This document shows, one piece after another, positions 1 through 5,346 of a stretch of DNA of 6,358 nucleotides. Under the pieces are notes generated by a model. That model did no database searches, was not told where the DNA came from, and saw only the letters and a program-made list of their open reading frames with translations. The translations under genes were made by a program, and so were the position numbers. The stretch spans positions 1 through 6,358 of the forward strand of contig CANQXC010000104.1 of the NCBI GenBank assembly GCA_947627785.1, read 5' to 3'. Every line of letters starts with the position of its first letter. Position 1 is the stretch's first letter. This DNA is from an uncultured Clostridia bacterium. GTDB taxonomy: Bacteria > Bacillota > Clostridia > TANB77 > CAG-508.

Positions 1-1035
1 CCAAGTACACCTGTTATTCTAAAACCAGTATACATTGCAATTAATGTAAATATTGGATGGATTCCTATTTTATCACTAACTATTTTAGGTTCTACTAATT
101 GTCTTACTATTAAAATAATTGCATATATAATAATTATTGCAATACCTAATTTCAAATCCCCATTTAATGCTGAAATTATTGCCCAAGGCACCATAACAGT
201 CCCAGAACCGAAGTATTGGTAAAGCATCTACAAATCCTATTGCAAGTGCACTTAGAAGCGGATATGGAACATTAAAGCCAAATATTTTTATAGCATATAA
301 ACCAATTAAAACTATAAAGAATGAAATTAGAATAAGTATAACTTCAGCCTTCAAATAATTTCCTAAAGCTTTTATAATATCATTAGAGTGTACTCCTATC
401 TTTCTTGCCCATCTATGAGGTAATTGATGCTCTATTGTATCTATAAGATACATTTTATCTGTGCATATAAAATATGTTGCTAAAAGAGTTATAAAAACAT
501 ATATTGCTATAACTGGAATTTGAGAAATTATTTGTGTAACTTTTGTCAAAAAATTTGAAACATAATCTGTAATAAACGCAACTACTCTATCTGTTGAATT
601 TTCAACTATTGCAATTATTTCTGCTGGAAATTTTGTATGCCCATCTCTTATACTACCTACAAAATCCTTTACTTTATCATACATCATCTCTATATAAGTA
701 TTAAAACCTTGTAATAAATTAGAGCTTTCTGTAATTAAACTAAAAATTCCCCATGCAAGTAAACCTAACAATATTCCAAATATCAATACTAAAGCTATAA
801 TTGCACTCTTCTTTCTTTCTAATTTGGTTTTATTTACAATGAACTTTATCAATGGTTCTACTAATAAAGATATTATAAATCCTATTAAAAATGGCATGTA
901 AAATATTGCTAATTTAAATGCAAAAAAAATAAATACTAATGAAATAATAAGGACTAATATGTTCTTAAATATTCTTGTCCAATATCCAACATCAATTATC
1001 ATATTTCTATCGTATGATATTAAATAATCATACAC
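1..1035 (-). CDS. ytvI: YtvI-like AI-2E family membrane protein, frameshifted and cut by the window edge
   Basis: This is a polytopic membrane protein of the AI-2E transporter/permease superfamily. It most resembles the sporulation integral membrane protein YtvI, whose substrate is unknown. Hydrophobic segments lie at about residues 25-63, 78-101, 172-191, 231-251 and 258-275, with a polar region between 105 and 170. The stretch ATYFICTDK (186-194) and the GFVDALPIL motif (267-275) are family-like. An extra base at about 210 shifts the frame, so the sequence as read ends at 85 after 41 unrelated residues. Removing it restores GSGTVMVPWAIISAL, then a membrane helix and RQLVEPKIVSDKIGIHP, open to the left edge; the last few dozen residues lie outside. 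The start is uncertain. GTG at 1035 overlaps the GGAAGGAG site, ATG at 1031 is out of frame, and the next in-frame ATG is at 1002. The family call is firm; the YtvI subtype is likely. Confidence 0.85.
210..210 (-). other. Single-base frameshift in ytvI
   Basis: The minus strand reads CCAATACTTCGGTTCTGGG. Deleting the C that pairs with the G at plus-strand 210 turns PIL-RFWDCYG into PIL-GSGTVMVPW, which matches the LP-x-LG-[ST]-G motif of the family. The repaired frame then stays open for 69 codons to the window edge. Confidence 0.8.
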
Positions 1036-1054
1036 TCCTTCCTTATGTATATTT

Positions 1055-1081
1055 TATGGGTCTGTTTTAAACAGACCCATA
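1055..1081. repeat. Strong inverted repeat between the CBS gene and ytvI
   Basis: The arms TATGGGTCTGTTT and AAACAGACCCATA pair perfectly over 13 bp around one central base. The hairpin lies 14 bases past the CBS stop codon and just ahead of the ytvI ribosome binding site. It is not a clean terminator in either direction. On the minus strand it is followed by AAAATATAC, and on the plus strand a run of seven T comes only seven bases after the stem. It could be an RNA-processing or stability hairpin, a weak terminator or an operator. Confidence 0.55.
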
Positions 1082-1095
1082 GTGGAATTTTTTTA

Positions 1096-1539
1096 CTATT
1101 GATCATTTTGAGTGTTACTTCCACATCTGCAGATTCCTTCTACTGTTTGGTATACTTGTTGTCCCTTTACGTCTTGATTATTTGCTAAGTCTCCTAAAGT
1201 AATCATACCTACTATTGAATTATTTTCAATTACAGGAACTCTTTTTACTTGGCAATCACACATTATTTGACTTGCCTCTGTCACTTCTGCATCAGGTGCT
1301 ATTGTATATACCTGTGTTGTCATTATTTCACTAACTGGTGTTGTATTTGTATCTTTACTACATGCTACTCCTCTTAAAACTATATCCCTATCTGTAATTA
1401 AACCTACTATATTTTTATTTGTATCACAAACTGGTATACAACCAACATGTTGTTGTTGCATTACTTTTGCAGCATCACTTAATGTTGTTTGAGGATTAAC
1501 ACAAGATACTTGATTACACATACATTCTTTAACTTTCAT
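1096..1539 (-). CDS. Cysteine-rich tandem CBS-domain protein
   Basis: A 147-residue protein made almost entirely of one CBS pair (Bateman module): CBS1 at about residues 7-58 and CBS2 at about 73-122. Both keep the nucleotide-binding S/T-x-x-D signature, T49-D52 in GLITDRDIVLRGVA and T114-D117 in GMITLGDLA. Ligands of such modules are typically AMP, ATP or similar nucleotides; which one binds here cannot be told. There is no attached enzyme or transporter domain and no signal peptide, so it is probably a cytoplasmic stand-alone sensor or partner protein. Ten cysteines include three CxC pairs (6/8, 94/96, 137/139), unusual for this family. The ATG at 1539 follows AAAGGGGAA at a spacing of about eight bases. 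No terminator separates it from the upstream hypothetical gene (59-base gap), so co-transcription is plausible. Confidence 0.9.
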   Translation of the reverse strand: MKVKECMCNQVSCVNPQTTLSDAAKVMQQQHVGCIPVCDTNKNIVGLITDRDIVLRGVACSKDTNTTPVSEIMTTQVYTIAPDAEVTEASQIMCDCQVKRVPVIENNSIVGMITLGDLANNQDVKGQQVYQTVEGICRCGSNTQNDQ

Positions 1540-1598
1540 ATATACATTCCCCTTTCTCTATTATTATTTTTTAAAAGGAGAAAAATATACATTAAAAT

Positions 1599-2166
1599 TT
1601 AATATAATCTCCATTGTGGTCTAGGATTATATGGTGGAGGTGGCATTGGTCTTCCAGGTCTTGGTGGACGTCCAGGAGGTGGTGGCATTGGATTTGGTCC
1701 GAGGTCTATTTGGTCTTCCAAGTTCTCGCAAAATTAATATTTTTATTAAGTCTCTTAACGTAAAGTTTCTCTGCCTTGTTTCACCTCTTACTTCTGGTTC
1801 TTTTGCATTTGGATTTCTAACATCGCCATTTTTTAGAGGTGTTCTTACAGGTGCATTATTTGGATTTATTCTATCATCTGGTTCCACATTTGAATAAATC
1901 TCTTCTGTCATTTCCTCAACTAAATCATTAGTTATTTGTCTTTGACTATTTTGTGTGCAAGCTTTACATACCATTGGATATACTATTCTATATATTTCTG
2001 GATACATACTATCTAATACATCATTATTTACATTATTTTGATTATTTAAATTTTGATTGTTTAAATATTGCATATCATAATAGTAATCATTGTATGTATT
2101 ATTATACAAATTATTAGGTGTTTGATTATAACCTAAAACACTTCGCATATATTCTTCATAATCCAT
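1599..2166 (-). CDS. Hypothetical, possibly spore-coat-related protein with proline-rich tail (frameshifted)
   Basis: The product is unnamed, but its layout resembles hypothetical proteins I associate with spore-forming Clostridia. Residues 1-50 are rich in Asn and Tyr. A conserved-looking helical segment (YPEIYRIVYPMVCKAC, about 55-70, then a stretch ending MTEEIY, to about 91) is followed by a polar linker and by a basic segment with LRDLIKILILREL (about 137-149). As read, the frame ends at 1627 with a Ser/Thr/Lys/Trp-rich tail. Removing one base near 1701 instead gives a Pro/Arg tail (PNPMPPPPGRPPRPGRP, then MPPPPYNPRPQWRLY) ending at TAA 1601-1599, for 188 residues. ATG 2166 follows AAAGGAA at about nine to ten bases. 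It sits just after the isp terminator and ahead of the CBS and ytvI genes, which fits a sporulation-linked cluster. A coat or coat-morphogenesis role is inference only. Confidence 0.7.
1701..1701 (-). other. Single-base frameshift in the proline-rich gene
   Basis: The minus strand reads AGACCTCGGACCAAATCC. Dropping the C opposite plus-strand 1701 gives Arg-Pro-Gly-Pro-Asn-Pro and a continuous proline-rich tail to 1599. Without the change the codons give Thr/Ser/Trp residues of no recognisable pattern. Confidence 0.7.
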
Positions 2167-2198
2167 ATTTATTCATTCCTTTCTTTTTTCTCTTCTTT

Positions 2199-2204
2199 AT
2201 TATA
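2199..2204 (-). promoter_or_regulatory. Possible -10 element for the hypothetical-CBS cluster
   Basis: The minus strand reads GCATATAATAAAG, a perfect TATAAT, 32 bases before the ATG at 2166 and directly after the T-tract of the isp terminator. No good -35 sits 16-18 bases upstream, where the DNA is mostly poly-T. CATATAAT also resembles sporulation sigma-E/K -10 boxes, but no matching -35 was found, so the sigma factor is undetermined. Confidence 0.35.
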
Positions 2205-2214
2205 TGCAGGTATT

Positions 2215-2272
2215 AAAAAAAAAGCACCACTTAAGATGAACATTTTTAGGTTTCTTCTAAGTGGTATGCTTT
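2215..2272 (-). terminator. Rho-independent terminator of the ispF-ispE-ispD operon
   Basis: On the minus strand AAAGC, a 2-base bulge, then ACCACTTA pair with TAAGTGGT and GCTTT around a loop of about 24 bases. The stem is followed by nine consecutive T residues (plus-strand A run at 2215-2223). It lies 24 bases past the ispD stop, the position and polarity expected for the end of this operon. Confidence 0.88.
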
Positions 2273-2296
2273 AAATTTATTTTTTTACTTGTTATT

Positions 2297-2965
2297 TTAG
2301 CATTTTAAGAATTCTCTAACTAGATTTATATCACTCAAAGTTGTTACTTTTATATTTTCATAATCTCCTTCTATTAATTTTACATCTTTTTTCAAAAGTT
2401 CTAATAACATGCAATCATCTGTTATTTCTTCATTATTTTTAAATTTTTCATGTGCTTCTAATAATATATCTCTTTTAAAACATTGTGGAGTCTGTATTAT
2501 CCAAGTGTTCTTTCTATTTGTTGAATTAATTACTACCCCATCATCATTAGATATTTTTATTGTATCTTTCGATTTAACAGCAATCGTTGCTCCACAATAT
2601 TTATTCATTGTTTCTATGCACTTATTAATATATTCTTGTTTTATAAGAGGTCTTGCACCATCTTGTATTATAACTATATCTGCATTTGTTTTGCAAATAC
2701 AATTAAATACAGATTCTTGCCTTGTTTTTCCACCTTCTATTAATCTTATAGGCTTATTATTCTTTGCACTTATGATTTTATTTATAAATTCAAATTCTTC
2801 TCTTTTAGCAGCTATTAATATATCATTTATATTATCATTTTTTAAAAATTCATCTAAACTATATTCTATTATATATTTATTATTTATTTTTTCAAAATTT
2901 TTATTTGTATTTTTTCCAAACCTTGTACTATTTCCTGCTACCAATATTATTCCAGTAACTGTCAT
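2297..2965 (-). CDS. ispD: 2-C-methyl-D-erythritol 4-phosphate cytidylyltransferase (IspD)
   Basis: IspD couples MEP with CTP to give CDP-methylerythritol (step three of the MEP isoprenoid pathway) in the cytoplasm. At 222 residues it is close to the usual 225-235. The N-terminal nucleotide-binding loop ILVAGNSTRFG (7-17) is present, with R15 and K22 in the places of the family's catalytic Arg and Lys. Further landmarks are GGKTRQESV (78-86), QDGARPLI (101-108, D102 and R105), R151 with QTPQCF (158-163), ITDD (181-184) and IKVTT (205-209). The usual AAGxGxR is VAGNSTR here, and the usual KQF is KNF; both are modest deviations. ATG 2965 has GGAAGG about 12 bases upstream, a long but usable spacing. 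It is the last gene of the isp operon, 49 bases after ispE, and is followed by the terminator. Confidence 0.95.
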   Translation of the reverse strand: MTVTGIILVAGNSTRFGKNTNKNFEKINNKYIIEYSLDEFLKNDNINDILIAAKREEFEFINKIISAKNNKPIRLIEGGKTRQESVFNCICKTNADIVIIQDGARPLIKQEYINKCIETMNKYCGATIAVKSKDTIKISNDDGVVINSTNRKNTWIIQTPQCFKRDILLEAHEKFKNNEEITDDCMLLELLKKDVKLIEGDYENIKVTTLSDINLVREFLKC

Positions 2966-3014
2966 TATAAAATCAATCCTTCCTATATAAATTTCAGCTT
3001 AAAGAAAAATTTTT

Positions 3015-3893
3015 TTAATATCTACATTCATTCCTATTCTTTTTGTTATAAGATGTACAAATATATGTTTCATATTTTTGTTTTAGCAAATTATATGCTG
3101 ACTTTGCTTCATATTTATCTTTGAAAATTCCATATACACATGAACCAGAACCTGTCATTAATGAAGCCATTGCACCACTATTTATCAATTCTTTTTTTAT
3201 TTTTTCTAATGTATCGTTTTCTCGAACTACATCTTCAAAAACATTATATAAATTATCACATAATAATTTAATATTCTCTGTTTCTAATGCTTTTATAATA
3301 GGTTTACAAATTTCTTTTTTAATTATGTTTGGTCTTTCATCTAATTTATAAAACATATCTTTAGTACTATATGATATTTTTGGTTTTATTACCAAAATAT
3401 AGTATTTAAATCTTGTATTAATTGGTGTAATTATATCTCCTATTCCTTCACCTTTTACTGCAACACTATAATAACATGGGTCTACATCTGCACCTAATGT
3501 TCTTCCTATTTCTAATAATTCTTTTTCACTCAAATTTAAATTATAAAGTTTGTTTAAAGCAAGTATGAAACTTGCACAATCTGTACTTCCGCCTGCGAGT
3601 CCTGCTTCAGTAGGTATCTTTTTTATTAATGTTACCTTAAGTCCTTTTATTTGATTGTATTTTTCTTTTAATTTTAAATATGCCTTATATATTATATTGT
3701 TTTCAAATTTAACATTTTTTAAATTACTTATTATTTCCAATGACTCACTATTTGTTTTCTCTATGTAAAGTTCATCATATAAGTTTATTTTTTGGAATAT
3801 AGATTCTAAATTATGATAATTGTCTGGTCTTTTTTCTAAAACATTTAAACATAAATTTACTTTTGCTCTTGCCTTTGTATATATTTTATCCAT
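3015..3893 (-). CDS. ispE: 4-diphosphocytidyl-2-C-methyl-D-erythritol kinase (IspE)
   Basis: A GHMP-superfamily kinase that phosphorylates the 2-OH of CDP-methylerythritol using ATP, acting on the product of IspD and feeding IspF. Its 292 residues match the family's length. The N-terminal ARAKVNLCLNVLEKRPDNYH (8-27) holds the substrate-side Lys11 and the conserved Tyr-His. The ATP-binding glycine loop is PTEAGLAGGSTDCAS (94-108). LGADVDPC (133-140) carries the catalytic Asp136, and LMTGSGSCVYGIF is the third GHMP motif near the C-terminus. The segment after the catalytic Asp reads DPCYYSVAV where most homologues have a PFxxxGGTA-like loop, a local divergence that does not shift the frame. ATG 3893 follows GGAAGG by about 11 bases. 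It lies 86 bases after ispF, with no terminator seen between them. Confidence 0.95.
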   Translation of the reverse strand: MDKIYTKARAKVNLCLNVLEKRPDNYHNLESIFQKINLYDELYIEKTNSESLEIISNLKNVKFENNIIYKAYLKLKEKYNQIKGLKVTLIKKIPTEAGLAGGSTDCASFILALNKLYNLNLSEKELLEIGRTLGADVDPCYYSVAVKGEGIGDIITPINTRFKYYILVIKPKISYSTKDMFYKLDERPNIIKKEICKPIIKALETENIKLLCDNLYNVFEDVVRENDTLEKIKKELINSGAMASLMTGSGSCVYGIFKDKYEAKSAYNLLKQKYETYICTSYNKKNRNECRY

Positions 3894-3979
3894 TTTATAA
3901 AATTCCTTCCATAAAACATATGTTAAATTATGTTTTAATAATTAATATTAAAATACCTTTAATTGATTATGAAAATTTA

Positions 3980-4444
3980 TTATTCAGCAGTTACAATGCA
4001 TATAACACTTATGCCTTTCCCTTTACCAACTTCTGTAAGTTCTTCCCCTGTTGTAGCAGTTATTCCTACACAATTTGGATTAATACTTAAAATTCTTGAT
4101 ATATTATTTCTCATTTTCTCTATATATGGAGTTATCTTTGGCATTTTACATTCAATAGATATTGAAACATGTACAATCTGTGATTTCATATACTCTAATG
4201 CTTTTTTTAAATATATTTCACTATTCTTTATTCCAGACTCACATAATTCATCTGCAACTTTCCCGATTATATTTTTACAAGTTATCCCTGATATGGCATT
4301 TGTAAGTGCATGTAAAACTACATCCGCATCACTATTTCCAAGTAAACCTGGACAATCATCAAATATTACTCCTCCTAATATACATTTTTTATCTTTATTT
4401 TCCAAATCAAATCTATGGCTATCTTGACCAATTCCAACCTTCAT
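3980..4444 (-). CDS. ispF: 2-C-methyl-D-erythritol 2,4-cyclodiphosphate synthase (IspF), divergent type
   Basis: IspF cyclises CDP-ME 2-phosphate to MEcPP with release of CMP. The family is a homotrimer with a divalent metal at the active site. Metal ligands are visible as D8 and H10 (GIGQDSHRF) and H45 in SDADVVLHALTNAISG. ATTGEELTEVGKGKGIS (130-146) replaces the usual ATTTEKLGFTGRGEGI, and the usual GDIGxHFPDxD loop is absent, replaced by the segment KNIIGKVADELCESG (57-71). GHSDAD is GNSDAD. I therefore place it in a divergent IspF group but still expect the same reaction, given its ispE and ispD neighbours. I chose ATG 4444 (154 residues), because families start directly at MRIG/MKVG; a TTG at 4450 would add two residues. 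AAAGGA lies 11 bases ahead of the ATG. It is the first gene of the operon. Confidence 0.93.
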   Translation of the reverse strand: MKVGIGQDSHRFDLENKDKKCILGGVIFDDCPGLLGNSDADVVLHALTNAISGITCKNIIGKVADELCESGIKNSEIYLKKALEYMKSQIVHVSISIECKMPKITPYIEKMRNNISRILSINPNCVGITATTGEELTEVGKGKGISVICIVTAE

Positions 4445-4473
4445 ATACAAATTTTTCCTTTCTTTTTTACACT

Positions 4474-4502
4474 ATTATATTGTATAATATTCTAAAAATC
4501 AA
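4474..4502 (-). promoter_or_regulatory. Sigma-A-like promoter of the isp operon
   Basis: The minus strand has TTGATT (plus 4497-4502), an exact 17-base spacer and TATAAT (plus 4474-4479), 29 bases before the ispF ATG. The -10 is perfect and the -35 matches four of six. It is the only good promoter seen ahead of the three isp genes. Confidence 0.65.
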
Positions 4503-4571
4503 CCAAATATATATTTTTTCTCCAATAATGGTAGCAATTTAATAAATGTCCTTGTCTTTTCATAATTAGCA

Positions 4572-4603
4572 ATAAATAAAGAGGCATTTGCCTCTTTATT
4601 TAT
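4572..4603 (-). terminator. Terminator of the first (left) HNH gene
   Basis: A perfect 15-bp inverted repeat with a 2-base centre and core AAGAGGCA/TGCCTCTT. It includes the TAA stop of the HNH gene at 4602-4600. On the minus strand the 3' arm ends in TTTATTTATTG, an interrupted T tail. The core is shared with the terminator of the other HNH gene. Confidence 0.7.
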
Positions 4604-5247
4604 CTAGTATTCCACATTACCTCCACATTATCCAATTTGATAGTTGGAATGTTTGCAATATTATTGTTACTTGCAAACATTAATATTAAGAATCCGTCTA
4701 ACAAGAAATTATTTTTGTCTACAATAATCGGATATGGTAAATGACCATATTGTCTGTAAAAAGATGATATTTTGTTATATCTCTTTCCTTTGTAAGACTC
4801 ATCCTGCCGAAATGGTACTAAAATTGTACCAATTTTCCGGATTCTTATCCACTCTCTTGGCATAAAATATCCAGTCTTTTTCTTGTAGTCTTCAACCTTT
4901 TCTTTCCATTTTTGTGCAATAATCTTTTTATTTTCTCTTGTTGCTTTCCTCCAATGTCTAAATTCTTTTTCGGTCATATTGCTTTTTGAACAATTACAAT
5001 TTTGGCAACTAGGTGCCAAATTGTTCGTAATGAGGGGACCACCTAAGTCCTGAGGATATAAGTGATCCATTGTGACCTCATCCTTTTTTAAAGGTTGCTT
5101 ACAATACCAACATTTCTTGCCTTTTAGAGAAAGTGTTAGTTGGCAAATTACATCTCGCCAACTTAATGTTGATGGAATTTTTAGTATTCCATCCTCAATA
5201 CATTCTCTACCACCGTATCTAAAATGTTCGGGTAATTCCATCAACAT
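4600..5247 (-). CDS. HNH endonuclease-like protein with ParB-like C-terminal segment (intact copy)
   Basis: A 215-residue protein with a zinc-ribbon HNH nuclease domain at about 43-95. C46-x2-C49 and C81-x2-C84 are the likely structural zinc ligands. D61-H62 is the catalytic DH, followed by N75/N76 in NNLAPSC and by N85. The N-terminal 42 residues (LPEHFRYGG and ECIEDGILKIPS) are conserved with the neighbouring paralogue and match no domain I know. After a basic linker, residues 157-205 (FYRQYGHLPYPIIVDKNNFLLDG, then IANIPTIKLDNVEV) have the layout of a ParB/sulfiredoxin-like fold, but the usual xHR after LLDG is absent. The HNH domain implies metal-dependent DNA cleavage; the target and biological role are unknown. 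Defence, a homing-type selfish gene or DNA processing are all possible. ATG 5247 follows a conserved leader, and the gene has its own promoter and terminator. Confidence 0.9.
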   Translation of the reverse strand: MLMELPEHFRYGGRECIEDGILKIPSTLSWRDVICQLTLSLKGKKCWYCKQPLKKDEVTMDHLYPQDLGGPLITNNLAPSCQNCNCSKSNMTEKEFRHWRKATRENKKIIAQKWKEKVEDYKKKTGYFMPREWIRIRKIGTILVPFRQDESYKGKRYNKISSFYRQYGHLPYPIIVDKNNFLLDGFLILMFASNNNIANIPTIKLDNVEVMWNTR

Positions 5248-5248
5248 T

Positions 5249-5265
5249 TTGAATTACCAGCCTTT
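5249..5265 (-). promoter_or_regulatory. Conserved leader block of the left HNH gene
   Basis: The minus strand reads AAAGGCTGGTAATTCAA one base before the ATG. It is identical to the block ahead of the other HNH gene at 5989-6005. AAAGG is a weak ribosome binding site about 13 bases from the start. Perfect conservation of the whole block suggests a function beyond ribosome binding, or recent duplication. Confidence 0.55.
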
Positions 5266-5285
5266 CTATGAATTTTATGTGTAAT

Positions 5286-5314
5286 ATTATATAATAAATT
5301 TACATAAAAAGCAA
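5286..5314 (-). promoter_or_regulatory. Promoter of the left HNH gene
   Basis: The minus strand has TTGCTT (plus 5309-5314), a 17-base spacer and TATAAT (plus 5286-5291), 39 bases upstream of the ATG. The spacer begins TTTATGTAAATT, and the block TTATGTAAATT is shared with the other HNH promoter. The -35 (three of six) lies inside the terminator arm of the upstream HNH gene. Confidence 0.5.
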
Positions 5315-5335
5315 GAGGCATATGCCTCTTGCTTT
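5308..5335 (-). terminator. Terminator of the second (right) HNH gene
   Basis: A perfect 28-base palindrome with 14-base arms (AAAGCAAGAGGCAT and its complement). On the minus strand it ends in TTTTT, three of the T lying within the arm. It begins 12 bases past the repaired stop of the HNH gene at 5347, which supports 5347 rather than 5391 as the ancestral gene end. Confidence 0.78.
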
Positions 5336-5346
5336 AAGTTTCAAAT

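Noticed and set aside
1056..1094. Plus-strand terminator formed by the hairpin and the T7 run
   Set aside because: The T-run begins seven bases after the stem and no plus-strand gene precedes it, so I list the hairpin only as an inverted repeat.
1629..1700. GGTGG-rich repeats read as a possible CRISPR or minisatellite
   Set aside because: The irregular short motifs are explained by proline codons (CCA/CCT) of the restored protein tail; there are no spaced identical repeats.
1631..1897. Plus-strand open frame opposite the proline-rich hypothetical gene
   Set aside because: It is antisense to a gene with a good ribosome site and a family-like sequence; its hydrophobic stretches come from the complement of the Pro- and Gly-rich codons.
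2409..2990. Long plus-strand open frame opposite ispD
   Set aside because: It is the antisense shadow of a clear IspD gene, with no ribosome site, no recognisable domain and Ser/Phe/Ile-rich content typical of reversed AT-rich coding DNA.
3894..3979. Separate promoter for ispE in the 86-base gap
   Set aside because: The gap is AT-rich, but no -35/-10 pair at 16-18 base spacing was convincing.
3863..4542. Several plus-strand open frames opposite ispE and ispF
   Set aside because: They overlap well-supported genes, lack start signals and show no domain.
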